Shown: piece by piece, positions 60,901 through 64,000 of the stretch
How positions within the stretch are numbered: position 1 is the stretch's first letter
How the letters are laid out: each line of letters starts with the position of its first letter
Assembly: GCA_030142905.1 (NCBI GenBank)
Contig: JASJOG010000336.1
Location: 1-64,000, forward strand
Direction of reading: 5' to 3'
DNA from: Heliopora coerulea
Lineage: Eukaryota > Cnidaria > Anthozoa > Scleralcyonacea > Helioporidae
Length of the DNA stretch: 64,000 nucleotides
Translations under genes and position numbers: made by a program
Notes under the pieces: generated by a model
The model's input: only the letters and a program-made list of their open reading frames with translations
Told to the model about the DNA's origin: nothing
Databases searched by the model: none

Positions 60901-61374
60901 AACAACTTCAGCTTCCTCACTCTCCTTTCTGAAATAGTCTTTATCATCAGAACTCTTCTCTGAGATAAATCCTGCATTTTCCGGGATGACAGTGTCCAAA
61001 ACATTTGCCAGGATAACAGGTTCAACATCTTTACAAACACTTTCCAACAACGTGAAAATTTGCAGCGGTAGCTCATCGATTCCAACTTGTCCAATGCAAG
61101 CCGACGCCAAATCTTTACGAAGTTTTAGGATCTGTTTCATGGTGAAATGGTTCAACGAATAATAATCTTTTCTGATCTCGTCGATTTGTCTCTTCCACTC
61201 TTGCAAGCGCTTCTCCATTTCCAAACAGGTTTTGTTTATTGAACTAAGCAGTTCTTCTTTCCGACTTGTTGTGTTGCTACTCTTAAATTCCATTTTCCAC
61301 GTCAAGTAGCTGATCTCACCAACTTTACATAACTCCACGTACAGATTGCTGACTCGCATGACACCTTCAAACAC
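1302..61374 (-). CDS. RNF213: RNF213 (mysterin)-like giant AAA+ ATPase / E3 ubiquitin ligase, internal part, 22 exons
   Basis: This is the span of one multi-exon gene read right to left; exons are listed separately as E1 to E22. RNF213 is a very large cytosolic protein with a six-unit dynein-like AAA+ ring and a C-terminal E3 module. In vertebrates it ubiquitinates proteins and bacterial lipopolysaccharide, acts on lipid droplets and has antimicrobial roles. Here the conceptual product carries a P-loop (GVGKS, E7), Walker A GETGCGKT and Walker B LFFDEAN (E15, E16), and Walker A GKPGSSKS and Walker [12 protein letters not shown] (E21, E22). These match AAA2, AAA3 and AAA4. Splice phases agree at every join, no exon has a stop, and donors are GT except one GC. 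About 30-40 residues expected between E18 and E19 were not found. The start, stalk, RING and stop lie outside the window. Every transposon seen sits in an intron, so the gene looks functional. Confidence 0.93.
1661..3578. other. Intron E21-E22 with small repeat fragments
   Basis: Mostly unrecognised AT-rich DNA. 2603-2650 (cgccatcctcagc) resembles the end of the 58020-58060 hairpin repeat. 3140-3190 contains a tttcgacgagctttcggtca hairpin. 3395-3480 holds two units of the dispersed 25-bp GAGTAAAAT...GTTAGCC repeat. Confidence 0.5.
3579..3801 (-). CDS. RNF213: RNF213-like exon E21: Walker A of AAA4
   Basis: The acceptor is ttatgtcaag and the donor is AAACAG/GTGAGA; 223 nt. It encodes [40 protein letters not shown] and [23 protein letters not shown] is the AAA4 P-loop and keeps its lysine. 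Confidence 0.97.
3802..5800. other. Intron E20-E21, nothing recognised
   Basis: About 2 kb without exon-like or transposon-like content that I could identify; it has an A-run near 5284 and a C-run near 4953. Confidence 0.5.
5801..5961 (-). CDS. RNF213: RNF213-like exon E20 with GC donor
   Basis: The acceptor is cttatttcgcag; 161 nt. It encodes [20 protein letters not shown] and [20 protein letters not shown], matching the segment before AAA4. The only donor that keeps the frame into E21 is TCAAG/GCAAGT, a GC-AG intron with the strong AG/GCAAGT context typical of that class. Confidence 0.92.
5962..7502. other. Intron E19-E20, nothing recognised
   Basis: About 1.5 kb of AT-rich sequence with no repeat shared elsewhere in the window and no supported coding sequence. 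Confidence 0.5.
7503..7679 (-). CDS. RNF213: RNF213-like exon E19
   Basis: The acceptor is tatatctag and the donor is CAACAG/GTCAGA; 59 codons in phase 0. It starts [20 protein letters not shown], the conserved (D/N)[12 protein letters not shown] block before AAA4. A serine- and acid-rich insert ([20 protein letters not shown]) closes the exon. Confidence 0.95.
8155..8227 (-). other. tRNA-like segment, left arm of locus A
   Basis: Minus-strand partner of the 8379-8451 copy. It has an intact D stem (GCTC/GAGC), the box A core and the CCGGTCA anticodon loop; box B carries one substitution (GGCTCGATCCC). Confidence 0.6.
8379..8451 (+). other. tRNA-like segment, right arm of locus A
   Basis: Box A at 8386-8396 and box B at 8430-8440 are intact. 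The acceptor and T stems can form, but the D stem (GCTC/AAGT) and anticodon stem are damaged, so it is probably not a working tRNA. Confidence 0.6.
8521..10876. other. Intron sequence between locus A and first hAT-type element
   Basis: Apart from the 9521-9757 inverted repeat this is unrecognised. A block at 10440-10520 (gaagtagaaggaccagg) resembles 12425-12490 (gaagtcgaaggtcctgg), so the two regions share an older duplication upstream of each hAT-type element. Confidence 0.45.
9521..9757. repeat. Inverted repeat with hammerhead-like half-cores
   Basis: Arms of about 45 bp at 9521-9562 and 9713-9757 are reverse complements, separated by about 150 bp. Each contains a GAAACGTAAG end after a hairpin. 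Minus strand 9529-9557 reads CCGAAGA, T, GTTGC, loop, GCGAC, GAAA. The plus-strand arm is more decayed. Related sequence occurs at 30000-30028. Confidence 0.55.
10877..11529. mobile_element. Non-autonomous hAT-type element, copy 1 (653 bp)
   Basis: Ends are ctgtaccttcgagagc and ...ggaggtagtg, matching copies at 12974 and 54883 throughout. The flanking 8-mers ctcacata and ctcttata agree at 6 of 8 positions, a decayed target duplication. No coding capacity is visible. It is the most diverged of the three copies at its termini. Confidence 0.65.
12974..13616. mobile_element. Non-autonomous hAT-type element, copy 2 (643 bp)
   Basis: It begins CAGTGTCGCCGAGAG and ends CTCTCGGCGGTATTG, which are inverted repeats of each other. 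It is flanked by ttcataca and tttataca (7 of 8 identical), the 8-bp duplication expected of hAT insertion. The interior matches copies 1 and 3, including tctggaacacgga and the GC-rich 3' part with gggcccggggtcaatttg. Confidence 0.78.
13617..16690. other. Intron sequence upstream of the LINE
   Basis: No confident element. At 16335-16445 a short frame ([18 protein letters not shown]) resembles part of a minus-strand frame at 50134-50319, so a piece of an unidentified dispersed repeat or gene fragment lies here. The rest is AT-rich and unrecognised. Confidence 0.45.
16889..17383 (+). pseudogene. LINE ORF1, SGNH/GDSL esterase domain, 5' truncated
   Basis: The reading frame is open from 16889 but an in-frame TAG lies just before it (16886-16888), so the original N-terminus is lost. 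[12 protein letters not shown] holds the GDS nucleophile motif (block I), [10 protein letters not shown] is block III with its asparagine, and [11 protein letters not shown] is block V with the catalytic histidine. The usual Asp three residues before that His is Ser. ORF1 esterases of CR1 elements are thought to act in membrane or RNP handling during retrotransposition; the exact role is unsettled. Confidence 0.8.
17418..20377 (+). pseudogene. LINE ORF2: endonuclease plus reverse transcriptase, broken
   Basis: A likely start is ATG 17418 ([14 protein letters not shown]), but a frameshift in the A-rich stretch near 17480 separates it from the frame that runs 17456-18640. The endonuclease shows [28 protein letters not shown] and ISDQYLIYG. 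The last should be SDH, so the catalytic His is Gln (18194-18196). A single in-frame TAG at 18638-18640 splits the ORF. The RT part has [53 protein letters not shown] and the catalytic FADD at 19568-19579, then the usual C-terminal region. These few lesions indicate a recently inactivated copy. Confidence 0.9.
20664..21311. other. Intron sequence between LINE 3' end and E18
   Basis: About 650 bp, unrecognised. No convincing RNF213 exon on the minus strand. Confidence 0.45.
21312..21466 (-). CDS. RNF213: RNF213-like exon E18
   Basis: The acceptor is ttttatcag. The product begins [20 protein letters not shown] and continues [20 protein letters not shown], an unmistakable RNF213 block. Two donors are possible: GAAGG/GTAACT (used here) or TATTTC/GTAACA, 19 nt earlier. 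Both leave phase 0. The next exon found is 13.6 kb away. Confidence 0.93.
21920..22002 (-). CDS. RNF213: RNF213-like exon E17
   Basis: The acceptor is cttgtag and the donor is TTAG/GTAGGA; 83 nt encoding [20 protein letters not shown] and DETQDKL. HT.EMI.KLE.AGLGY is a strongly conserved RNF213 string directly after CNPYRK. The split lysine codon with E16 confirms both boundaries. Confidence 0.95.
22255..23251. repeat. 1-kb foldback element with long terminal inverted repeats
   Basis: The left end (TTTGCAAAAAGGTTGTCC from 22255) is repeated inverted at the right end (gggcaatctttttgcaaa, to 23251), with homology extending about 130 bp inward at both ends. Internally the left half (22255-22600) is repeated in direct orientation at about 22690-23110, including tgcaaaaaggttg, aattcaaattatgtg and gtcttatttgcatgct. 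Minus-strand frames in both halves show weak peptide similarity ([10 protein letters not shown] and [10 protein letters not shown]), perhaps a captured coding fragment. A TATATC microsatellite (22620-22665) separates the halves. Confidence 0.65.
23255..23434. repeat. TATG / TA microsatellite
   Basis: Blocks of tatgtatg pass into (TA)n with occasional tg interruptions. Open frames through it are repeat translation only. Confidence 0.95.
23566..24035 (+). pseudogene. Penelope-like element remnant: C-terminal GIY-YIG endonuclease
   Basis: Translated with one stop and two or more frame changes, the segment reads [20 protein letters not shown], then [13 protein letters not shown] (zinc-binding-like CxxC linker), then [18 protein letters not shown], the VY..FIG form of a GIY-YIG core, then [12 protein letters not shown] with the catalytic-type arginine and histidine. 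This order (linker cysteines then GIY-YIG) is that of the 3' end of Penelope-like retroelement ORFs. The reverse transcriptase part is missing; the TA microsatellite lies upstream. Confidence 0.7.
24161..24182 (+). ncRNA. Hammerhead-like half-core downstream of Penelope remnant (weak)
   Basis: It reads CTGAAGG, then GG..CC inside ggggttgatcccc, then GAAA. The last core base (A9) is G, so it departs from CTGANGA. It is listed because it lies about 125 bp 3' of the GIY-YIG remnant, where Penelope-like elements are known to carry hammerheads. Confidence 0.25.
24382..24520. repeat. Degenerate TTTA/TTGA tetranucleotide repeat
   Basis: Runs of ttta change into ttga and ttgt units. Simple sequence with no coding content. 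Confidence 0.9.
24798..25033 (-). CDS. RNF213: RNF213-like exon E16: Walker B of AAA3
   Basis: The acceptor is ctttttcag and the donor is CGAAA/GTAAGT; 236 nt. [20 protein letters not shown] leads to [20 protein letters not shown]. The DE of FFDEAN is the Walker B acid pair for ATP hydrolysis. [11 protein letters not shown] follows as the sensor region. Confidence 0.97.
25034..25374. other. Intron E15-E16 with ATC-rich stretch
   Basis: 25165-25240 is a degenerate ATC/CAT trinucleotide stretch and 25240-25280 is CAA-rich. Nothing else seen. Confidence 0.7.
25375..25492 (-). CDS. RNF213: RNF213-like exon E15: Walker A of AAA3
   Basis: The acceptor is ttgacag and the donor is ATGAAG/GTTTAC; 118 nt. 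The product runs [19 protein letters not shown] and [28 protein letters not shown] is a complete P-loop with the catalytic lysine, so ATP binding by AAA3 should be intact. Confidence 0.97.
25493..26484. other. Intron E14-E15
   Basis: Contains a degraded unit of the 25-bp GAGTAAAATC repeat at 25955-25992 and an A/T-rich stretch at 26375-26430. No coding content supported. Confidence 0.5.
26485..26607 (-). CDS. RNF213: RNF213-like exon E14 (start of AAA3)
   Basis: The acceptor is cttataaag and the donor is TTCAG/GTAAGT; 123 nt. It encodes [20 protein letters not shown] and [18 protein letters not shown]. The P..NY.LT.DN...L.I.MR pattern directly precedes the AAA3 Walker A motif. Confidence 0.94.
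26853..27047 (-). CDS. RNF213: RNF213-like exon E13
   Basis: The acceptor is tttctttacag and the donor is GATCG/GTAAAT; 195 nt. It encodes [20 protein letters not shown], a highly conserved RNF213 signature leading into AAA3, then [14 protein letters not shown] and [10 protein letters not shown]. Confidence 0.95.
27280..27560. repeat. Degenerate GTAGG/TGG simple repeat
   Basis: Long stretch of short taggtggg, gtaagtag and gtatgtgg-like units, strongly G/T/A biased. It looks like decayed tetra- or pentanucleotide simple sequence. Confidence 0.7.
27935..28190 (-). repeat. Dispersed repeat family S, copy 1 (inverted)
   Basis: Matches the reverse complement of 29200-29505, sharing acaccttttgctattcatt, agaaaatatactatt, catcaattaa-type blocks and aacaccattccacta. 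Non-coding, with no clear terminal repeats. Confidence 0.75.
28340..28560. repeat. Short tandem and inverted repeats with AAAATCAC units
   Basis: A unit containing aaaatcacgaggccg, gagtgatttttgttgttctc and gaatgttttacaaa occurs about three times, the middle one forming an inverted repeat with gcgagagaacagcaaaaat. A second small palindrome, ataaacggttc / gaccgtttat, follows at 28618-28655. Confidence 0.7.
29045..29505 (+). repeat. Dispersed repeat family S, copy 2
   Basis: Contains aagggctctgcaaagcagaa, tttattccccgatcttttat, gaatggtgttaatggtcg and aatgtattttcgcgttaa, all found again in the same order at 42400-42795 and 43025-43445. Confidence 0.8.
29506..31426. other. Intron E12-E13, upstream part
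   Basis: Apart from the hairpin at 30000-30028 I recognise nothing. Confidence 0.45.
30000..30028 (-). ncRNA. Hammerhead-like half-core, decayed
   Basis: Minus strand reads CCAAAGA, one T, GTTGC, loop ACGTCC, GCAAC, GAAA. The 5-bp stem is perfect, but the core box departs from CTGANGA at two positions. Same family as 9529-9557. Confidence 0.3.
31427..31542 (-). CDS. RNF213: RNF213-like exon E12
   Basis: The acceptor is ttacttatag and the donor is CAGAG/GTTAGC; 116 nt. The product begins [12 protein letters not shown], continues through an acidic loop and ends [12 protein letters not shown]. It joins E13 across a 4.4 kb intron to give [14 protein letters not shown]. Confidence 0.93.
31677..31848 (-). 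CDS. RNF213: RNF213-like exon E11
   Basis: The acceptor is gtctttaag and the donor is TCAAGG/GTAGGA; 172 nt. It encodes [20 protein letters not shown] and later [17 protein letters not shown]...HFV.FLN and F...FMI.MSR are among the most recognisable conserved strings of RNF213. Confidence 0.95.
31849..34088. other. Intron E10-E11: TA arrays and a large palindrome
   Basis: (TA)n arrays at 32679-32720, 32740-32815, 33120-33147 and 33213-33250, and the palindrome listed separately. Open frames across the arrays are TA translation. Confidence 0.8.
33369..33588. repeat. 220-bp near-perfect palindrome with hammerhead-like half-cores
   Basis: Arms of about 107 bp (33369-33475 and 33482-33588) meet at ctgtctgac, with only a few mismatches. 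On the plus strand 33478-33506 reads CTGACGA, T, GTCTTT, loop, AAAGAC, then AAAA where GAAA is expected. On the minus strand the opposite arm keeps GAAA but its first box is altered. Homologous sequence with both boxes intact is at 57143-57169. Confidence 0.85.
34089..34254 (-). CDS. RNF213: RNF213-like exon E10
   Basis: The acceptor is tttcctctag and the donor is CATAAA/GTAATT; 166 nt. It encodes [20 protein letters not shown] and [15 protein letters not shown], matching the conserved RNF213 segment after the AAA2 core. It joins E11 to give AIKYCGM. Confidence 0.92.
34255..35310. other. Intron E9-E10, nothing recognised
   Basis: About 1 kb of AT-rich sequence. A minus-strand frame at 34737-34955 has ordinary composition but no splice context or family match. 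Confidence 0.45.
35311..35425 (-). CDS. RNF213: RNF213-like exon E9 (AAA2)
   Basis: The acceptor is gcgatttag and the donor is AAACG/GTAAGA; 115 nt. It encodes [20 protein letters not shown] and [18 protein letters not shown]. The longest open frame across this stretch is a different one, but only this frame joins E8 (phase 0) and E10 (phase 1). Confidence 0.84.
35626..35805 (-). CDS. RNF213: RNF213-like exon E8 (AAA2)
   Basis: The acceptor is ccaactcag and the donor is AGTCAG/GTAGGT; exactly 60 codons in phase 0. The product begins [18 protein letters not shown] and continues [20 protein letters not shown] followed by a hydrophobic strand is characteristic of this part of RNF213. Confidence 0.9.
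35912..36167 (-). CDS. RNF213: RNF213-like exon E7: P-loop of AAA2
   Basis: The acceptor is tatatccag and the donor is TCG/GTAAGT; 256 nt. It encodes [20 protein letters not shown], whose GVGKS is the nucleotide-binding P-loop, then [10 protein letters not shown] and a C-terminal IFHLDISQS. In RNF213 the second AAA unit carries this site and probably has a structural nucleotide role. Confidence 0.93.
36168..37360. other. Intron E6-E7, upstream part
   Basis: Contains a 25-bp direct repeat (gttcattttaaatttgcatg at about 36709 and 36736) and one unit of the dispersed GAGTAAAATC repeat at 37222-37260. Otherwise unrecognised. Confidence 0.5.
37538..37742. repeat. Tc1/mariner terminal inverted repeat, left
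   Basis: 205 bp, about 97% identical to the reverse complement of 38928-39132. An internal repeat of the tip motif (aaattattatgca) closes the inner end, as in elements with paired transposase-binding sites. Confidence 0.9.
37883..38894 (-). pseudogene. Tc1/mariner transposase with one stop and one frameshift
   Basis: The product starts [20 protein letters not shown], a paired-type helix-turn-helix DNA-binding region (residues about 5-110), followed by the DDE catalytic core: FTDES (first D), [14 protein letters not shown] (second D) and [12 protein letters not shown] (E). Thirty-seven residues separate the second D and the E, so it is DD37E rather than the Tc1 DD34E. An in-frame TAA at 38481-38483 interrupts it just before the first D. 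A one-base shift near 37990 moves the C-terminus ([15 protein letters not shown]) to another frame, with a stop at 37883-37885. Length is otherwise normal (about 337 codons). Confidence 0.92.
38928..39132. repeat. Tc1/mariner terminal inverted repeat, right
   Basis: Partner of 37538-37742, with the same inner copy of the aaattattatgca motif. Confidence 0.9.
39637..39915. mobile_element. 279-bp MITE with CAGTGGCGGATC ends
   Basis: Ends cagtggcggatcaagg and cctagatccgcctctg are inverted. They resemble the ends of the 2.78-kb element at 43723, so this may be a deletion derivative of that family. The flanking 8-mers do not match clearly. The interior has a g/c-rich hairpin (gggggtttaaccccc). Confidence 0.65.
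40227..40434 (-). CDS. RNF213: RNF213-like exon E6
   Basis: The acceptor is cgtgttag and the donor is GATCG/GTAAGT; 208 nt. The product includes [26 protein letters not shown] and [12 protein letters not shown]. It ends GTVDKDR and joins E7 through a split arginine codon to give DRLSVRVV. Confidence 0.9.
40520..40810 (-). repeat. CACATATG-palindrome MITE, copy 2
   Basis: Reverse-complement orientation relative to copy 3 at 51060. Shared strings include ttcacatatgaattaggtat, caaaatttcatgtgtgaa and aatcttttac-like ends. Dense in TTTCACATATGAAA palindromes; no coding capacity. Confidence 0.8.
41089..41224 (-). CDS. RNF213: RNF213-like exon E5
   Basis: The acceptor is caattttag and the donor is TCCA/GTAAGT; 136 nt. 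It encodes [20 protein letters not shown] and then [20 protein letters not shown], closely matching the conserved WRRA...HADLL segment of RNF213 before the AAA2 P-loop. It is separated from E4 by a 9.6 kb intron filled with transposon remains. Confidence 0.9.
41225..42379. other. Intron E4-E5, first part, with two hairpins
   Basis: Imperfect hairpins at 41418-41484 (atcagttgttgta / tacaacacctgat) and 41572-41632 (gttgcatcagacaatacaatcac / gtgattgtatatccgatgcaac) suggest a small foldback element. The remainder is AT-rich and unrecognised. Confidence 0.5.
42380..43445 (+). repeat. Dispersed repeat family S, copies 3 and 4 in tandem
   Basis: Two direct copies, about 42400-42795 and 43090-43445, about 690 bp apart, share gttcgaac, tcggagaaatatcttgcg, gaatggtgttaat and aatgtattttcgcg with copy 2. 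Copy 4 stops abruptly where the LINE fossil begins. Confidence 0.8.
43445..43722 (-). pseudogene. LINE reverse transcriptase fossil, C-terminal part
   Basis: Minus-strand frame [20 protein letters not shown] followed by [18 protein letters not shown] is the standard region after the RT domain in CR1/L2/Jockey-like LINEs. It continues the fossil found at 46505-47640 on the far side of a 2.78-kb insertion. Confidence 0.75.
45193..45545. repeat. tRNA-like tandem/foldback repeat, locus B
   Basis: It begins with a minus-strand 3' half of the tRNA-like segment (45199-45227, ccccagacggggatcgaacc). Then come a tail (ctgagtatcgagcttgaaga, 45231), a head, a full plus-strand tRNA-like segment and a second tail (45471). 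The two tails are 240 bp apart, giving a tandem unit of that length. Confidence 0.8.
45385..45457 (+). tRNA. tRNA-like gene with complete cloverleaf, loop CCGGTCA (GGT, Thr-like)
   Basis: All four stems pair: acceptor GTCTCGG/CTGGGGC (7 bp with three wobbles), D stem GCTC/GAGC, anticodon stem TCTAA/TTAGA (5 of 5) and T stem ACGGG/CCCGT (5 of 5). Box A TAGCTCAATGG and box B GGTTCGATCCC are present. Positions 34-36 would be GGT (threonine), but position 33 is C rather than U and 37 is C rather than a purine. Together with its repeat context this argues for a tRNA-derived repeat over a decoding tRNA. Confidence 0.4.
46505..47640 (-). pseudogene. LINE reverse transcriptase fossil, main part
   Basis: Minus-strand pieces in order: [40 protein letters not shown] plus [14 protein letters not shown], then a rearranged stretch, [54 protein letters not shown] (catalytic FADD reads FAEG) and [19 protein letters not shown]. 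Several frameshifts and stops are present. It differs clearly from the LINE at 16.7-20.7 kb and is older. Confidence 0.82.
47641..50817. other. Intron E4-E5, last part
   Basis: Apart from the Crypton-like fossil, mostly unrecognised. A minus-strand frame at 50134-50319 begins [20 protein letters not shown], signal-peptide-like, followed by [14 protein letters not shown]. Part of it recurs at 16335-16445, so it is more likely a repeat than a gene. Confidence 0.4.
48100..48760 (-). pseudogene. Crypton-like tyrosine recombinase fossil
   Basis: Minus-strand fragments [20 protein letters not shown] (48700-48640 region), [20 protein letters not shown] plus SDYKTC (48510-48410), then after a frame change [16 protein letters not shown] resemble the family with an EPETL..F.R...YL N-terminus and a TNHSVRKT...LSGHKN C-terminal recombinase box. 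The arginine expected in that box is lost (SDYKT). The middle of the domain is missing. I recognise the pattern by eye only. Confidence 0.45.
50818..50924 (-). CDS. RNF213: RNF213-like exon E4
   Basis: The acceptor is attattctag and the donor is GAGGAG-type GAAGAG/GTATCG; 107 nt. It encodes [19 protein letters not shown] and then [15 protein letters not shown], the RNF213 segment preceding the WRRA block of E5. Phase 0 out. Confidence 0.85.
51060..51335 (+). repeat. CACATATG-palindrome MITE, copy 3 (intact reference copy)
   Basis: About 275 bp containing at least eight palindromes of the form TTTCACATATGAAA, separated by 10-25 bp. Copies at 37415-39265 (split) and 40520-40810 (inverted) align along its length. 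Confidence 0.8.
51790..51945. repeat. Hairpin repeat with 'aaggcccttcgtca' arms
   Basis: The left arm (ccaaaaaatatatatata, gagaaactgacgtta, gcaaaggcccttcgtca) and right arm (ggcgaagggccttcactc, acgtcagtttctctc, tgtattttttgg) are reverse complements around 51875. Both arms contain decayed forms of the motif intact at 52422-52446. Confidence 0.8.
52422..52446 (-). ncRNA. Hammerhead-like half-core (CTGACGA / GAAA intact)
   Basis: Minus strand reads CTGACGA, one extra A, GGGC, loop CTTT, GCTC, GAAA, then CGTTG. The stem pairs four of four with one G-T. This equals the C3-A9, stem II, G12-A14 part of a hammerhead, with one inserted base before stem II. Stems I and III and the cleavage triplet are not resolved. 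Confidence 0.45.
52654..52731 (-). CDS. RNF213: RNF213-like exon E3 (78 nt microexon)
   Basis: The acceptor is ttcttgcag and the donor is CAAG/GTGCGT. It encodes [18 protein letters not shown] followed by NLLLVPQ, and joins E4 in phase 1 to give VPQGEIFASI. It is too short to call on its own, but the phases agree on both sides. Confidence 0.78.
52732..54752. other. Intron E2-E3, first part
   Basis: Apart from the 25-bp tandem array I recognise nothing; T-rich at 53160-53330. Confidence 0.45.
53455..53700. repeat. Tandem 25-bp repeat, GAGTAAAATCGTCTGGCGTTAGCCC unit
   Basis: Four direct 25-bp units lie between 53458 and 53557, each GAGTAAAATC followed by GTCTGGCGTTAGCCC with substitutions, then a more diverged unit near 53660-53690. 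Single or double units occur at 3395-3480, 37222-37260 and 59837-59875, followed in two cases by gttgg.tatggaccagaaag. Confidence 0.85.
54883..55543. mobile_element. Non-autonomous hAT-type element, copy 3 (661 bp), nested
   Basis: Begins CAGAGTCGCCGAAAGC and ends TCTCGGCGGTACTG. Flanking 8-mers ataatagc and gtaataga agree at 6 of 8. Matches copies at 10877 and 12974. It lies inside the 54761-57040 element, so it is the younger of the two. Confidence 0.75.
56160..56400. repeat. tRNA-like foldback repeat, locus C (degraded)
   Basis: A minus-strand tRNA-like segment (about 56207-56281, with ccaaccttctgatgaccggt and accattgagctacc) is followed by a plus-strand 3' fragment (cgttcgatccccatctcgg, 56321-56340), flanked by tails on both sides. 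More decayed than the other loci. Confidence 0.7.
57143..57169 (+). ncRNA. Hammerhead-like half-core (CTGACGA / GAAA intact)
   Basis: Plus strand reads CTGACGA, one T, GTCT, loop GAAATAA, AGAC, GAAA, then TATC. Stem and both core boxes are intact. It is the single-copy counterpart of the 33369-33588 palindrome. Confidence 0.45.
57260..57378 (-). CDS. RNF213: RNF213-like exon E2
   Basis: The acceptor is ctgattctag and the donor is TTCAG/GTAAGT; 119 nt. The product starts [18 protein letters not shown] and ends [11 protein letters not shown]. Phase 2 in and phase 1 out fit E1 and E3 exactly. Similarity to RNF213 is modest; the call rests mainly on phase, splice sites and position. Confidence 0.75.
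57705..57785. repeat. Hairpin repeat, 'aaggcttcgtg' arms
   Basis: Arms gataaggcttcgtg, ctactctgagtttca and their inverse meet at ccctcaa (57742). The gctactcggagttt string also occurs downstream of the Penelope remnant (24329-24345), which suggests a link to that family. Confidence 0.7.
57849..57976. repeat. (TA)n arrays spaced by gtagt
   Basis: Four (TA)n blocks separated by three identical gtagtta spacers form a higher-order simple repeat. Confidence 0.95.
58019..58044 (-). ncRNA. Hammerhead-like half-core (CTGAGGA / GAAA intact)
   Basis: Minus strand reads CTGAGGA, one T, GGCATA, AG, TATGCC, GAAA, then CATG. The 6-bp stem is perfect and unrelated in sequence to the stems at 52422, 57143 and 9529. 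Both core boxes fit the hammerhead consensus apart from the one-base insertion. Confidence 0.45.
58240..58550 (+). repeat. tRNA-like tandem repeat, locus D
   Basis: Order is a 3' tRNA fragment (gttcggggctcgg), tail (58269), head (ggcttccgcttaggtcgcac), tRNA-like segment 58425-58498, tail (58512). The tails are 243 bp apart. The tRNA-like segment has box A intact and a one-base insertion plus a substitution in box B (agggtcgatcccc). Confidence 0.78.
58551..60120. other. Intron E1-E2, middle part
   Basis: One unit of the 25-bp repeat at 59837-59875 with its ggttatggaccagaaagggt flank. Otherwise unrecognised. Confidence 0.5.
60134..60317. repeat. tRNA-like foldback repeat, locus E: near-perfect 86-bp palindrome
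   Basis: Arms 60134-60219 and 60232-60317 are reverse complements, separated by 12 bp (ccggttagacgc). Each arm is a tail plus the 3' half of the tRNA-like segment (tcagaaggttgcgggttcga then tccccgtctggggctca). The turn is the anticodon loop itself. The lack of mismatches suggests recent origin or repair-based conversion. Confidence 0.88.
60551..61374 (-). CDS. RNF213: RNF213-like exon E1 (824 nt): helical region with UBA-like segment
   Basis: The acceptor is tttctctag and the donor is AAAAG/GTAAGT; the frame is open for 274 codons plus 2 nt. Residues 38-90 are charged and helical and include [18 protein letters not shown], which matches the RNF213 pre-AAA region. Residues about 181-225 look like a ubiquitin-associated (UBA) three-helix fold: [12 protein letters not shown] holds the MG(F/Y) loop signature and [12 protein letters not shown] ends like the third helix. 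The tail is acidic. The exon ends in phase 2 and joins E2 to give KKSDFAKG. The family match is solid; the UBA call is by eye. Confidence 0.88.
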
Positions 61375-61945
61375 CTAGAGAAAGAAATTAGTAAACGTTA
61401 ACGGAAGGATGCAGACAATGCTTAATTAAATTGAAACGCACGGAACTGTTTTTTTTCTGCAGAGTGGTAAGTCCTCCAGATTTCTTGGTGTTCTCTTCTC
61501 TAATTATCGAAATTTAAAACAATATCTTCATGAAAAAAGTAGAATAAATCTTATGTTAAACTAAAAATTATCTTTTCCGAGGAATGCTCCTGTAATATAA
61601 AGTGATGGTTAAATTGGTGTTCAATAAACACACAAAAATAAAACTATAGAATAAGAAATATGTTCGTTGAAGTACATGGTCTAAAAGATCTAAATGTTGT
61701 CGATTACCAGGATCATCATCAGATTATGCGTGGAGAATGACATGGTAATTAGCAAACTGCCAAAAATTATTCTGACTGATAAATTTAAATTGCTTTTTAG
61801 CCTCTTCACAATTACTACAAATTAATGAAACATTTGTGGTAACCAATTTATTATTGAGAGAATCCCATATTCCAGATAAACGAGTAGTAATTGAAGTCTG
61901 TTAAGTTGATAATATTTGAAGGAGGAAAATCTCAAGTGTCTAGAT
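61375..61945. other. Intron upstream of E1, nothing recognised
   Basis: About 570 bp of AT-rich sequence without exon-like or repeat content that I could identify. Confidence 0.5.

Positions 61946-64000
<2,055 letters not shown>

Overview
The window is animal nuclear DNA: AT-rich, full of microsatellites and transposon remains, with short conserved exons separated by long introns. The exons and the mix of transposons (CR1-like LINE with an esterase ORF1, Penelope-like GIY-YIG remnant, hAT, Tc1/mariner and Crypton-like remnants) fit a marine invertebrate. I favour an anthozoan cnidarian (stony coral or relative). That choice rests on general familiarity with such genomes, not on a diagnostic gene.

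One host gene accounts for all confident coding sequence. It is an RNF213 (mysterin)-like giant AAA+ ATPase and E3 ubiquitin ligase on the minus strand, running from beyond base 61374 to beyond base 1302. I placed 22 internal exons with splice sites (about 4.3 kb, about 1,435 codons). The phases agree at every junction, and only the junction across the 13.6 kb intron looks incomplete. The exons carry a helical region with a UBA-like segment, the AAA2 P-loop, Walker A and B of AAA3 and Walker A and B of AAA4. The N-terminal stalk lies beyond the right edge, and the RING/E3 module beyond the left edge.

The introns are a record of transposition. 7680-21311 holds two 650-bp hAT-type elements and a CR1-like LINE (about 16.7-20.66 kb) antisense to the gene. 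22003-24797 holds a 1-kb foldback element and a Penelope-like GIY-YIG remnant. 27048-34088 holds a dispersed repeat family, TA arrays and a 220-bp near-perfect palindrome. 36168-40226 holds a DD37E Tc1/mariner element nested in a palindrome-rich MITE. 41225-50817 holds a LINE fossil split by a 2.78-kb TIR element and a Crypton-like fossil. 52732-57259 holds a 2.28-kb hAT-type element with a 661-bp hAT-type element inside it. 61946 to the right edge is a broken hAT transposase gene.

Two patterns go beyond routine annotation. First, at least five unrelated repeats share a hammerhead-ribozyme-like half-core (CTGANGA, one extra base, a hairpin, GAAA) whose hairpin sequences differ but still pair. 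Second, a tRNA-like repeat with intact A and B boxes occurs at five loci as palindromes or about 240-bp tandem units; one copy folds as a complete cloverleaf. I found no bacterial-type operon, CRISPR array or rRNA gene.
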